A stretch of DNA of 64,000 nucleotides from Cryptomeria japonica (taxonomy: Eukaryota; Streptophyta; Pinopsida; Cupressales; Cupressaceae): contig NC_081414.1 of NCBI RefSeq assembly GCF_030272615.1, forward strand, positions 6,085,001-6,149,000. The letters are read 5' to 3'. The translations under genes and the position numbers were made by a program. This document shows positions 47,053 to 58,701 of this stretch, piece by piece (the first letter of the stretch is position 1; every line of letters starts with the position of its first letter). Under the pieces are notes generated by a model. The model was not told the DNA's origin. It saw only the letters and a list, made by a program, of their open reading frames with translations, and ran no database searches.

Positions 47053-48315
47053 ATGATCAAGGGAAGAGGAACTATATCATTGGATGGTAAGAATGATACT
47101 AATAATATTTATAATGTTGAAGGTTTAAGGCATAATATTTTGAGTGTAGGACAATTGGTGGATAAGGGATTTCAGTTACAGTTCAAGGATGGAAAATGCA
47201 ATATTATCAACAGATCTAGATTAGAGATTGCAACCGCTACTCAGACTAAAGGTAACATCTTTCATTTGAACTCTGGTGAGAAGCCATGTTTGATTGCACA
47301 AATTGATGAGAGCTGGCTATGGCATAAGAATTTGTGTCATGTGAATTTTGATTGCATTGTAAAGATTAGTTATACTAAGTCAGTTAGAGATATACCTAAG
47401 ATTATGAAGCCCTATAATCCAGTATATAAGGAATATCAAATGGGAAAGCAAGTCATAACTTATTTTAAAAGTATACAAGACAAATCTAATGATGTTCTTG
47501 ATCTTATTCATACTGATCTGTGTCGTCCTGCTAGAATCAAGAGTTTTCAAGGTGAAAGATCTTTTATGCTAATCATTGATGACTATTCTATAATGATGTG
47601 GGTTACTTTTTTAAGGGAGAAATCTGAAGCATTCAAAAATTTTAAAATATTTAAAGCTAAAGTTGAGGAAGAGATAGGATTGAAGATTGAATGCTTAAGG
47701 TCTGATCAGGGTGGAGAATTCACATCCAATAAATTTGATAATTATTGTGAAAAGAATGGGATAAGGAGACAATTATCCGCACCCCGGACACCTCATCAGA
47801 GTGGAGTTGTGGAAAGGAAAAACAAAACTATCTTGGATGTGGCTATAACTATGATGATAGAAGCTAATCTGCCTCACATCTATTGGAGAGAAGCTGTGAG
47901 CATGACGGTATACACATTCAACAGAGTTCATATCAAAGGAGACACCTGTAAGACACCTTATGAGTTATGGTTTGGTCATACACCTATAGTGAAGTATTTC
48001 AGAACCTTTGGTAGTAAATGCTATATCAAAAGAGATGATTCCATTGGAAAGTTTGATCCTATATGTGATGAAGGGATATTTCTTGGTTATTCTAATGAAA
48101 GCAAAGCATATAGATGTTATAACAAAAAATTGCAGAGAATTGTGGAGAGCACTAATGTCAAGATGGATGAGCTGAACATAAGTCAAATTAGAACTTATGA
48201 GAGAGAACCAACAGTGGAAATGATCATAACTAAACTGGTAGCACCTACACTGGAACAAAATGTTGAACCAGTTACTCTAGCAGTATCAAAAAATTCAATA
48301 GTAACTGAAGATTAG
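47053..48315 (+). pseudogene. Element F pre-integrase region and integrase
   Basis: The longest open stretch in the window (420 codons). It begins with the pre-integrase region (LRHNILSVGQLVDKGFQLQ, SWLWHKNLCHVNFDCIVKI). The integrase core has DLIHTDLCRPARIKSFQGER, MLIIDDYSIMMWVTFLREKS, IECLRSDQGGEFTSNKFDNY and HQSGVVERKN, so the three acidic positions are visible. The C-terminal part has TPYELWFGHTPIVKYF and DEGIFLGYSNESKAYRCYN. Integrase would insert element DNA. The stretch is well kept although the element as a whole is broken. Confidence 0.93.
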
Positions 48316-48319
48316 AGCA

Positions 48320-48955
48320 GTGGAACAAAAAAATAGAAGACTCCTAAGTATGTTAGGTTAAATCATTCAGAAGTTTAGATCATTGGAGACAAGAATAAAT
48401 GAGTGATGACAAGAAGAAGGTTGGTGGTTGATGAGGTATGTTTAATTTATCAAATTGAAGCATGTAAAGATGAATGTGGGATGAAAGCTATGGAAGAGGA
48501 ATTAGATCAGATAGAAAAGAATAATACATGGAATTTAGTTCCCTGACCTAAAAATAAGAATGTTATTGGGACTAAATGGGTTTGTAGGAATAAATTGATT
48601 GAAGATGGACAAGTTGTAAGGAATAAGGCTAGATTGGTTTGTAAAGGATATTCTCATAAGGAAGGAATTGATTATGCTGAGACTTTTGCTCCGGTAGATA
48701 GGATTGAAGTTGTGAGATTATTACTTGCTTATGCTGCCCATAAGAACTACAAGGTTTATCAGATGGATGTTAAGTGTGCATTTCTAAATGGAGATCTTGA
48801 AGAGGAAGTTTACATTGAGTAGCCTGATGGATTTTCACTTTCAGATGACAAAAACATGGTTTGCAGGTTCAGGAAAGCTTTATATGGATTGAAACAAGCC
48901 CCTAGAGCTTGGTATTGGATAAATATCTTTTGAAGATTGGTTTCACTAAAGGTAA
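48320..48955 (+). pseudogene. Element F reverse transcriptase, N-terminal part
   Basis: [39 protein letters not shown] and [20 protein letters not shown] are standard Copia reverse transcriptase landmarks, followed by a KALYGLKQAPRAW segment. Coding similarity ends near 48955, where Gypsy element G begins. It is broken. Confidence 0.9.
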
Positions 48956-49107
48956 TACTAGGCTACATCAGAAAACCATGTATCTTGCAATCCAATAAAT
49001 AGGGTCAATGGTAACTCTTTTTCTGTTTCCATCTTATTTTTTGCTATTAATTTGCATAAGCCTTGTCCTTTAACCGTCTTTATAGCGTGAATGTCTAGAT
49101 CGTATTC

Positions 49108-50310
49108 TTAAATTTTTGTTACCCATGTCGCTCTTTTATTGAGTCCGACTTCTTGCTGAGTCAAAATGCTTTTCACTGCAGAATCTAGAACAAAAACCAC
49201 AGAATGAGAGTGCAAAATGTAATACCAAAATTGTTTTACAGCTTTAACCACAACAAAGGCTTGTTTCTCTGAGAGCGAATACTTAAGCTCATGCTTCTTG
49301 AGAGGAACACTCATGAATGCTATAAGTGCTTCAATCCCAGATTCATCTACTTGTAACAATATTCCCGACATTGTATGTTCTAAGGCATAGTAGTATATAA
49401 TGAAATCCTTTTTGAAATCCAGGTTGATGAGAGTTGGCGCATTAGCAAATGAACTCTTGATTCTTTCAAAAGCTTCTTTGGCTTCTTCAGTCCATTTGAA
49501 AGGATGCCTTTCACTCAACAAGCTGATGATATGCTTGGTAGTTTCTGCAAATTTAGGTACAACCTGTCTTATGAAATTCACATGGCCAAAGAAAGACCTT
49601 ACTCCAGTCCGATTTGAAGGTAATATGAGATGTTGAATTACATTGACTCTCTCAGGATCAATCTTGACACCTTCTTTTGAAATGATATGCCCCAACAATT
49701 TTCCCTCAGTTACACAGAAAACTGACTTCTTTGGGTTCAGTGAGATTCCATGCTCTCGACAATGTTGCAGAACTGCCCTCAGATCTTTGAGATGATTCTT
49801 CCTATCTTTAGAAAACACTGTCAAGTCATTTAGGTAAACAATAATGATTATGTCACGAAAATCCCTAAAAGAAGAATCCATGGCCCTTTGAAAAGTTGCT
49901 CCGACATTTATCAAACCAAATGGCATATGATTATATGCAAATGTTCCCCATGGAGTGATGAATGTTGTCTTGTGTTGTTCATTCTCTGCACCACTAATTT
50001 GATTGTAACCAGAAAAACCGTCGAACATTGACATCATTTCTGACCTAGATATTATCTACAGAATCAAATTGTGAAAATCTACACAAATCCAAATTTCCCC
50101 ATTCTTCTTCCTCATAGGCACAATATTGGCTACCCGGGTAGAGTGATGAATTAGATATATAATTCTGGCTTTAAGCATTTTATCTACCTCTTTAAAAATT
50201 GCATCTGCCATCATGGGATTGAAATTTCTCAATTTTTGTCTGAAAGGAGAAACACCAAGCTTCAACGGAATTTGATGTTGAAACTGCCCATTCCTAAACT
50301 CCTTCAAATC
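49108..50310 (-). pseudogene. Element G reverse transcriptase and RNase H
   Basis: The N-terminal part (50307-50056) has EVDKMLKARIIYLIHHST, MRKKNGEIWICVDFHNLI. The main stretch (50037-49108) has FDGFSGYNQI, TAF-type HKTTFITPWGTFAYNHMPFG, the catalytic region IIVYLNDLTVFSKDR and NPKKSVFCVTEGKLLGHIIS. The RNase H connection and domain follow with FFGHVNFIRQVVPKF, FKWTEEAKEAFERIKSSFA and KYSLSEKQAFVVVKAVKQFW. This is plainly Ty3/Gypsy. It is broken. Confidence 0.92.
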
Positions 50311-50769
50311 ATCATAGGACCAAGCGAATACATCAATGTATTCCTTTAGTAGCCACTAAGTATTCATTTTTCCTTAGAAGAGCAACATTTGCCAATTGTT
50401 ACCATTTTAGGATTAGATTCATCACCAAGATTAATCTTTTCACAATTTCCTTTCCCGCCATTGTCAGGAGCTTTCTTGCCTATGAATACATCATTTTGGG
50501 TGAAAAAACTCTCCAGAGTCACTAGCCCTTTCAAAATTTTGTTCCCTTTAAGCTGAATGAAATTCTTATCAGAATCAAGACCCGGATATGGACTAAATTC
50601 CTTGAAACTATCTTCGGAACCTTCAAAATATGATTGGGTAAATGAACGAGTGCACTTTAGAAAGTCTTTAATCTGAGCATCTATATCAAATACTTGCCAA
50701 TTATTTACATTATCAGGGACACTATGCCTATAAATCATTTCAATCCTATAAGAATCATCCTTAAAGTCT
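50311..50769 (-). pseudogene. Element G linker between additional RNase H and reverse transcriptase
   Basis: An open, mostly acidic stretch with IPD/VPD-type SVPDNVNNWQVFDIDAQIKD and FLKCTRSFTQSYFEGSE. I recall similar linkers in other plant Gypsy polyproteins, but no enzyme motif is visible. It connects the RNase H at higher coordinates to the reverse transcriptase at lower coordinates. Confidence 0.65.
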
Positions 50770-51190
50770 GGGTGTGGTAACAAAAGAGAAGCTGAAACGA
50801 CCAACGAATCTGCCCTAGTGTTTTGATCCCTTAGTATAGCTTCAATTGAGAAAGCATCAAAAAACTATATCTCATCCCAAACCTTGTTTCTATAATGTTT
50901 CAATCTATCATTCTTAACTGAATAGACATTTCTTACATGTCTGACAATCATCTCTGCATCCCCTTTAACCTTGAGCAGTTTAATACCCTTACACTTGGCT
51001 TCATTTAATCCTAGCAGTAATGCCTCATACTTTGCAGTTAAATTAGTATTCTTGAAATCCAACTTGAAAGAAAAAGGGAAAATGTTACCATTAGGGGACA
51101 ACAAAACTACCCCTGCTTCAGAGCCAGAGTTGGCACAACTTCCATCAAATTCCGTCTACCACAATCCGCCATGTTCATCAATTGCTTCTT
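50770..51190 (-). pseudogene. Element G additional (archaeal-type) RNase H
   Basis: Reading right to left: FDGSCANSGSEAGVVLLSP with the first acidic residue, then NTNLTAKYEALLLGLNEAKC, LLKVKGDAEMIVRHV with the later acidic residue, and a C-terminal EAILRDQNTRADSL. This is the RVT_3-type RNase H known as an extra domain in the Tat clade. Here it lies between protease and reverse transcriptase, not after the first RNase H. It is broken. Confidence 0.82.
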
Positions 51191-51199
51191 CAAATTCTT

Positions 51200-52590
51200 T
51201 TTTATTAGGTGCAAGGATGAGATAGTTTCCAAATTCACATTCTTGGAACAGAATCTAAGCTTTGGGTTTATCAGAGGGAAAGACTGTGTATTTATTTTTT
51301 GGTTCGGGTTCAAGTTTGATTTTTTGTTTTCCAAGTGGGATGATAGCTTCTGACCAATCCATCTTAATTTCACCTCCAAGTTTTTTATAGAAAATTCTAC
51401 TTAAGAGCATCCCATAACTTGCAAGAATGTCAGCATCCAAAATAGTCAATTTTACCCTTTTATCAGGACATGCTGCTAGCACTGCCTGAGCATCCTTTAC
51501 CTGTCCAATAAGAGGGACCTGCTTCCCATCCATTGAATAACATCTCCCAAATATCTTAGTGAGTGTTAAACCTAAAGACCTAGCAATAGATGAAGGCATT
51601 ATGTTATCTGATGCTCCTGAATCTATTATACAATTGCTAAGCTTCTGACCATTCAAGAGAAGAGAGATGTAAAAAGGTTCGGGTTTCAGAACTTCAATGT
51701 CAAGTCTATCTTCAACATTGTGAAAAGCACAAGGATTACTCAAATCAGTAGAAGGGCACAGAACAGATGCAGGTTTTTCAGCAGTAAACAAATCACTATC
51801 CACCACACATTTATGCACTAAGGACTCTGAAGAAGAATCTCCTTTTACATACTTGACCAGTTTGTCTAGTTCCTTCGGGTTCGGTTTCAAATATTCAGTA
51901 GTAGCAAGTTGAATAGTTGAAGCTTTACAAAATTCAATTATGTCAAAGGAGGAGAAAGAAGAAGAATTATTTTTACTTTCAAGATTTATTTGTAAAATCT
52001 TAACTTCGGGAGTCTTTGCATTAGAGGAAAAATCATTACTTGTGGGGTCTTTACCTTTGAAATTAGCTCCAGAAGAGATCGCAAAAGGAGTAGGTTGGGA
52101 GGTTTGTTGATTCCTTGTAAGGATTGCACATGCAGGATCTTCAAGAGTTGCCAAAATATTACCACCTCTTTCTGAATCTGACTCATATTCAAGGTAGAAT
52201 GATCCAGAGTCGCCAGGTACTTCTTGAATTTTCTCTGCTTTAATGAACTCACCTAGTTCATCCTTTGTGATTTTCATTTGAACATGCCTTATCATATTAG
52301 GACAAGAACTCCCATCATGATCTATAGTGAGGTGAAATGAGCATATAGCACCCTTATCAGGAGGGGCCTCTATTTGCAATCTTTGCGGGGTAGCGGGCAA
52401 TTGCAAAGATTGCCCATAATTATACTGGTTTGGTTGTTTTTTGCTTATATCTTGATAGGGTTGTGGGTAGGAAACTCTAGGTTTCAGTATCTGCCTCTTC
52501 AAAGAAATCATATCATTGACTAGCCTTTGAACAACTGGATCAGTTGAAGGGGTGGAGGCTTGAGGTTGACCTTGAGGAATTTGCACATCC
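51200..52590 (-). pseudogene. Element G gag C-terminal part and protease
   Basis: The right part carries a knuckle-like CSFHLTIDHDGSSCPNM (about 52340-52290). The protease at about 51700-51400 has KLSNCIIDSGASDNIMPSS with the DSGA active site, SMDGKQVPLIGQVKDAQ and LTILDADILASYGMLLSRIF. The open stretch 52586-51255 (443 codons) is the longest frame of this element. The protease would cut the polyprotein. The element is broken overall. Confidence 0.88.
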
Positions 52591-52599
52591 TTTCTCCAT

Positions 52600-53520
52600 T
52601 TCCTGACTGTTATTAGATCATCTTCGAGTTCTATAGCCTAATTTTGTGCAGTATCAAGATCGGCTAGCCTATTTCTTCTGAGATGGAAACCAACAATGGG
52701 AGGCATAGAGTTTATAAAGAAGAATTATTGATTATCAATAGTTGGTCTTTTAGCCTGGGGAATTTTATGGATAATCTTATTATACCCAGCTACATAATCC
52801 CTCATTGGCTCATGAATCTCTTTTTTCATTTGTGTGAGCCAAGCCAATAGTGAGTGCTCATCATCAACACTCTTGAACCATTTCTCAAAAGTAGTTTTCA
52901 TTGTTTGCCAATCAGTTATAGATCCCGCTTGCAGATGACTGAACCAATATGTTTCCCCCTCGGTAAGAGTTTGAGCAAAAAGCCTAATTGCCACATCCTC
53001 ATGTTGTACTACCGGTATCCCAATAGCTACATTAAAAGAATTCAAGTTTTCTTCAACCAAGACTTTTCCATCCCCATTAAACTTAGGTAAAACATCCCTT
53101 GCCCCTTTTGGAAGTGGATTATGGGCTCTGAGGACAAGAGGTCCGACTGCGGCACCCCATGGTTGGGCCATAATGAAAACAGGGTAAATAGTTACAAGGG
53201 GAGGGTCTTGAACTCCAGTAAGTGTTAGTGCTTGCCAATGGCTAGAAGAGGAAGGTATAGAAGTGGTTCTGGTAGGAGAGGAAGGTCTGCTTTTAGCGCT
53301 CCTCTTGGGAGTGAAATTTGTGGCAAATGATAACCCTTGAAATTCTTCAAAATAATTATCAATTACTCCCTCTCTCCTTTGTGATCTGGTATAAGGACGT
53401 GAATCCAGTGTTGTCGTCTCTAGGGTTTCTAAGGTCTTTAAACAATTCTTTCGACCGCAGCAATATTCCTGAGTTATGGAAATTTGTCTCAGACAAAACA
53501 AACCTGTTGATACTGTTGAT
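52600..53520 (-). pseudogene. Element G gag N-terminal part
   Basis: A Gypsy gag (Retrotrans_gag type): LPKFNGDGKVLVEENLNSFN, VAIRLFAQTLTEGETYWFSH and TDWQTMKTTFEKWFKSVDDE, then a MRDYVAGYNKI segment. A low-complexity Ser/Thr/Arg stretch precedes the core. It would form the particle shell. It is broken. Confidence 0.88.
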
Positions 53521-53571
53521 TATGAGTTCAATTCTAACATGCTCATAGCATGATGATCTATTTAATGTTTG

Positions 53572-53597
53572 ACGTCTCCCCAGTAGAGTCGCCAAAA
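53572..53597 (-). promoter_or_regulatory. Element G primer-binding site
   Basis: The minus strand reads tttttggcgactctactggg, the tRNA-Arg-type primer site recalled for Ogre and related plant Gypsy elements. It sits just upstream of gag and should mark the inner edge of the 5' LTR. Confidence 0.75.
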
Positions 53598-54520
53598 ATC
53601 TATTAGTGAACATATTTTTCTCTTTCTTCAAATTAATTAATTCCAAAATTTGTCGCCTTCTTTAAAAGACAAAAGTTCAACTAAACAGCTGGGTAAGTGT
53701 AACATATACTACTTCCCTCTGAATTTTTGATAGGTACAGCTCCCTCCATTAGTTATTTAGGGAATAATCTAATTAAATTTAATTGGTATGATTTTAACTT
53801 GAAAGCATGTAAGGCTACCTACTTCATTCTTAGATGAGAAGCTAATGATTTACACATATTTCAGAGAAAAATCATTCTTCAAAATTCTTCAACATGAGAA
53901 ATGGAAGTGATCGAAACAAAGTTCAGAACACTAGTTTAATAGTTCATAAAAATAGATAAGAGAAATAAAGTCTCTTTTCAAGACAATATCTTTAAAAATC
54001 TCACAAGAAGGAGTCCCGGAATAATGATAATATTCTGCATTGGAAAGGCGATCAATTTCATTTGATTAGATCAATATATGCAAAGATATATCACTACACA
54101 GATTCAAAACTCAAAAGTTTTCCTTCTCCCAAAAACAATATGATCTTTTATATATTTATATCTTATGTGACAAAGACACAACAATACATGTATAAATCCT
54201 TATCAATTCCATATTTTTTAAGTCTGATGACTTCCTTCAACAAAATAGAACTTCTAAAACCAGAAAAACTAAGTAAAAACCAACAAAATTCTAACCAAAA
54301 TCTAACCCCCGTTCTGTCTATCTTAATCTAATTTATAGTCTTTATAACAGAGGAGGTCTCACTGAAAACTCAACCTCCTCTGAATTAGTTACAAAAACCA
54401 ACATAGTATATTTGGGACAGATGTCTCGAAGTCATTTGCACAATCATGAAAAATACATAAAAACAGAGCATTAACAACACCTTATGCTCCTTTTCCATCG
54501 TCATCTTCTCCTCCGCTTTC
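53598..54520 (-). repeat. Element G LTR-like region, inner part; no gene
   Basis: AT-rich and without a supported frame. Its position upstream of the primer site makes it LTR (U5 or R side) if the element is read correctly. There is no second LTR to align against. Confidence 0.45.
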
Positions 54521-55852
54521 CTAGGTGTCGTAGGTAGTTGCAAGTTCCTGGATTATAGATTGGTTTGGATTCTTCATAGCATTGATTTTTGCCTTTGCGG
54601 CTTCTTTGTTCCATCTGTGCTTCACCATTTTCTCAGCATGCTTCGGTAACTGATCGTTACCGATAAACGTCATGGACTCGATCCGGGCGACTTGTGTTAT
54701 ATCTTCAAGGGTGAAATTGCCTTTAGCTTTAATTTTCTCCATGTATAGCCTGAAAGCCTTTATCGCATCCTGTGTGTTCAGCCCACAAATCCCTAGCTGC
54801 CAATCGTGGTCCGGATTAACCACTTTGTTGTCATTAACTAAACTGCATTGAAGGTCCTGAAGTTCATAAACATAAGTCTTGGCATCGGAAATCATAGACT
54901 TGAAGGTGAGTACCTGCCACATTATAATATTTTTCAATACGAAGAGTTGGCATTCATCGGTTACCAACTTGATTGAATGCTCTATCAGGAATCTGATGGC
55001 TCCATACTCTTCTATTTTGGTGAGCATAGGCAAGACATTTTCCCATTTATGTTCCTCTTTCTCCCATGGCGAAATCTGGTTTTGAATTTCAGCAATGAGG
55101 CTCTGCATCTCATCACATAACTTCTGGGAGCTTGTGATATACTTTTCTTCGTCTTTAATTACTCCTTCAATCCATGTCTCCACAACCTCTGCAATGCTTT
55201 TAGCTCATTGAACCTAACTCATTAGCTTTTTATTCTCTGGTGAAGTAGGATCAAAGCTCTCTATAGCATGGGATATGGGAAGTGCTTCGAAGCAACCGAT
55301 GCTAACAATGAATTGAGTAAGAATGTTTATATGCCGCTTTAGCTTTCTCTTCTCCCGCCCATCTTTTTCTGACCTGGCAAGCATTTTCTTAGCCGATACC
55401 TGGAAGAAATGATTATCTGAATCCCTGCTCATGTTCCCGAGCTCCACCTTGGTGATCTCAAAATCCTCTGCACCGACTTCCTTATCTTTGTCCTTGGGCT
55501 TGTATGAGGCAATCTTGGCAACCCACTTTCTGGTTCCTTCATCATTATCCAGTCGGGTAGTTGTTTTGAACTTCTTTGGCTTGGTGCCCTTCTCTATGTA
55601 CTTAAATACCATGTCCTAAATTGGAATGGTCACAGGAATGAAACTCCATTTTTTTCTTACTGAAGTGGTTAGCCACTTAGGAGTTGCACTCGAACTGGTT
55701 GTTCCTCCGATCACTTTAGAGGGTGGCATCATGGCTACGGTAACCTCATGGGAATCCATGGTGTTCAAAATGTCACTGTCAAGATCTTCAACTTCAAATA
55801 TCTGAGCATCAAGAATTTTATCCTTCGCCTCTGTATCTTTGGTTTGGTCCAT
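54521..55852 (-). pseudogene. Unknown reading frames within the LTR-like region of element G
   Basis: Three neighbouring minus-strand open stretches (55852-55616, 55612-55214, 55183-54521) with a protein-like, charged composition. Features include DILNTMDSHEVTVAMMPPSK, WVAKIASYKPKDKDKEVGAE, KMLARSEKDGREKRKLKRH, WVLTF-like helical segments and a basic C-terminal part with AEKMVKHRWNKEAAKAKINA. No zinc knuckle, catalytic motif, signal peptide or membrane segment is visible, and I do not recognise the family. They lie upstream of the primer-binding site, which would put them inside the LTR. They could be a captured host-derived frame, an LTR-borne accessory frame or a separate insertion. The set is broken. 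Confidence 0.55.
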
Positions 55853-56690
55853 TCTTTTATGCGCACCACTTCATGACATGGTATGTCAAGGAGCAGAGAA
55901 GTCCAGAGCCAGATTAGGCTTGTGCCTAATGTGAGATGGCTTTTTATCCTTACTTATTAAGTGCATTAATTCCAATTGTCAGTTTAAATGTGCTAAGCTT
56001 TTCAATTGGACATCGCATGCACGCATTGAATGCATGGCGGCATTTTTGAAATAACCGCCAGTTCCCGAAATGATTACTTGCCTCAAAAACTCAAACAGTT
56101 GACGTCACCCGAGATATGGTTCAATCTTCATCATAATTGGCAATAAGTGCACCACCATGTCTTTTAGCTCATGGGACCCACCTGATTTGAACACACATGA
56201 ACAATCTGAACTGACTTCACAAGAGTTCAAGTACTTCAAGGCGTACATCGCGCCAAGAAAATTCTCTTCTGAAAGGATTAACTATGTTAAGTGTTGTTGA
56301 CCCTTTGAACCTTGTTGAACATGTTGAACACCCCTGAACTATTTGAACTAGGTTCAAAGAGTTCACAGTTTGGAGAGAGATGATATAACACACCACCGAA
56401 CACAGCCATTAAAAGAACCACTGCAAAACACTTAGAGTGAATGTTAGTATAAAAACCTCCTAGACACCTAAGAACCTATGGAACCTAAATGAACATTATG
56501 AACCTGCTTCAAAAAGGTTCAATAAGTTCACGGGGTTCAAACTGATCATTAAAACTTGACGTTTCAGATTAAAAAACAATCTACAAATGAATTAAGGATT
56601 GAACCGAGGAAATCCAAGAAAGATAAGGACTTCAAATAAAATTTTATAAGGTGATTTACTCCTGTTATGAAGGATGAATGATGAGGTAAC
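55853..56690 (-). promoter_or_regulatory. Upstream part of element G LTR-like region
   Basis: Non-coding. On the minus strand a TATA-like ttataaaatttta lies at about 56655-56638, a plausible promoter for leftward transcription. The part from 55981 is included in the 4.29-kb tandem duplication. The words gttcaa and gaaccttg recur through it. Confidence 0.4.
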
Positions 56691-57136
56691 AAGATGTTGA
56701 TGACCTGAAGAGCACATCCGGTGGAGGTTTCTTTCTTGGAAAGAAACTTGTTTCATGGATCAACAAGAAGCAGTCATGTACCTCTTTATCTACTGTTGAA
56801 GTTGAGTATGTTGTTGATGCTACTAATTGTACACAAGTTCTATGGATGAAGCAACTGCTGAAAGATATAAGGGTGGACTATAATGAACCGATAGTTATTC
56901 ATTGTGATAACTCTGTTGCTATTGACATATCAAACAATATGGTATTTCATTCTAAGACAAAGCACATATTTATCAAGTACAACTTTTTGAAGGAGGTGGA
57001 AGAAAATGAAGTCAGACTAGTTTATGTGAACACTAAAGAGCAGATTGCAGATATCTTCACTAAACCTTTTCCTAAGGAATCATTTGAGTACTTCAGAGAC
57101 AGATTGGGGGTTTCTGCCCCTCCAGTAGAAACCTGA
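56691..57136 (+). pseudogene. Element F RNase H and polyprotein C terminus (copy 1)
   Basis: Resumes Copia coding after element G with DVDDLKSTSGGGFFLGKKLV, SWINKKQSCTSLSTVEVEYV, CTQVLWMKQLLKDIRVDYNE and IVIHCDNSVAIDI. The tail TKEQIADIFTKPFPKESFEY is the standard Copia ending. It matches element A at 12000-12330 and is duplicated at 60982-61427. It is part of a broken element. Confidence 0.9.
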
Positions 57137-57486
57137 GTGATGTTGATTGGCATCAGACTGGTATGCATTTGCAAAGCTACTATTCATTTCGGATTGATGT
57201 GTTGGTGCTACTACTCAGGGGGAGTAGTCAGTTGTGTGGTTCAATTGATTTAGGATTTTTCTTTGATGTTCATGTCAGACTTTTGGCATTGATGTCAAAG
57301 GGGGAGAGATATATGTGAAAAATAGAGATTAACAGGGATATCATTCACAGGGGGAGTTTGTTAACTTCATTGTAATATCCTATGGGAGATTGTTGGTTGT
57401 CTTCCTTTGGGGAGACTTATTTGACATTTCTTAGCACTTGAATGTTTTTCACATCTAGTGTTGCCATCAATGCCAAAGGGGGAGAT
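57137..57486 (+). promoter_or_regulatory. Element F 3' non-coding region and polypurine tracts
   Basis: About 350 bp with repeated purine runs: actcagggggagtag, gtcaaagggggagaga, cacagggggagtttg and finally gccaaagggggagattg at 57472-57488, just before the 3' LTR. The last is the functional position; the earlier ones look like extra polypurine tracts. Confidence 0.8.
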
Positions 57487-58701
57487 TGTTAGCAATTGGA
57501 GGAATTGATTATGTGTTGCGTTTATGTTTTGTCATTGATGGCAACACCGACTATTTTGGTTGTTTACCGATTTTCGATAGGTTACGATAGAGCAGTTGGT
57601 TTATGATATTGATCTGGTATGCTCCGGTATGCTTTAGTTTGTGGAATTGGTTTGGATTTGTCATTCATGCTATTCAGATGTGTATCACAATCAATTAGTT
57701 CAGGATTTGATGACTTAATAGCTATCATTTATTCTAGTAATCCTTTTGGTCACTGGTAAGGGTTCTACCAGTAGAGCTTTGTTGAAGATATTTTGATGCA
57801 CATGATAAGTGGTGTTGGCGTGGCTTCTAGATGACTTTAAGGATGTTGTTGGTTATCTTGTTCGTGTTCCTGTTGATCGGTGGAGTTGGATGTGGGTCCG
57901 AACATAATGTTATCTTATTCGGCTAGGTTATGGACTAATTTATGTAACGTGTTGGTGGATGATCCCAATGCATTTTTTATTGGATCTATTGATTGAATTA
58001 TGCTACTTCGGTCTTAGGCTACCTTGGTTGATCATTGGATTGCAGGTTTATGTTATGAATTTATCCTATTATCTTTGGGTGGTTGACCTAATTGTTTAGG
58101 TCTTGGGTTGATATAAATATGATGTAATATCTCTTTGTAGATCATGGTGTATGGGTTTTTGGGATATGTGATTATGTGTGTGCGAATAAAGTTGTAATCA
58201 TATGCAGAGGTTTTTCTAGATCATAGGTGATCGAATTGGGTTTGTGTAAGAGGTTTAAGACCTCCGGTATTGAGCTTAACCGAAACTGTATTCAGGCATA
58301 GGAGATGCTATTCTTGCAGTTCACTCTTCTTTTCGGATTGTAGTCTGGATTTATTTTGTAGTTAGTGAGGCTCCTTTTGTGATGAGAAATGCGCTCTAGG
58401 CTATTGGCCTTCTTGCATGTGCAGGTCCTTCTTTATGTAATCACATACTTACTGCATAAATATTATCTAACTATGGGTAGACTTCCCACCATGGTTTTTC
58501 CCTTTACCATGTTTTCCACGTACAAATATTGGTGTTATCTCTTGTGGATGGTTGGTAAATGTTCTATGGATTATATTTGTGCTTAATTGTTATATCTGTT
58601 ATTCCAGTATTTGATTTATGTATTTTGGTAATAAGGTTTTAATGCTTAAAGTTCTATAATCTGTTAACAACTTATTCACCGGTTATCTGAGTTGTCTAAC
58701 G
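57487..58701 (+). repeat. Element F 3' LTR (copy 1)
   Basis: 1,215 bp, starting tgttagcaattggaggaatt. TATAAATA lies at 58112-58119, followed by tgatgtaatatctctttgt. It lacks most of the C-run seen in the 5' LTR and ends ttgtctaacg. Open frames inside it are not genes. Confidence 0.92.

Larger units (their letters stand above)
48956..56690 (-). mobile_element. Gypsy element G (Tat/Ogre-like), partial, nested in F
   Basis: Reading right to left: an LTR-like region holding open stretches (56690-53598), a primer site with tggcgactct (about 53597-53572), gag, protease, an additional archaeal-type RNase H, reverse transcriptase and RNase H. The primer site type and the additional RNase H point to the Tat/Ogre group of Ty3/Gypsy. 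No integrase and no 3' LTR are present, so it is a partial copy. Edges are set by the limits of Copia F coding similarity (near 48955 and 56690). I found no target duplication. It is broken, with about eight or more breaks. Confidence 0.78.
44513..58701 (+). mobile_element. Copia element F, whole span including Gypsy G
   Basis: LTRs at 44513-45749 and 57487-58701, primer-binding site at 45750, polypurine tract just before 57487, and target-duplication flanks gttac (44508-44512) and gttag (58702-58706). The order gag, protease, integrase, reverse transcriptase, RNase H marks Copia. Protein motifs match element A closely, so both belong to one lineage. The interior is interrupted and incomplete around Gypsy element G. 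LTR divergence is about one in seven by eye. It is broken, with roughly six or more breaks in what remains. Confidence 0.9.

Noticed and set aside
48956-49107. Searched for an integrase downstream of the RNase H of element G
   Set aside because: Only about 150 bp remain before Copia F coding resumes, with no integrase motif.
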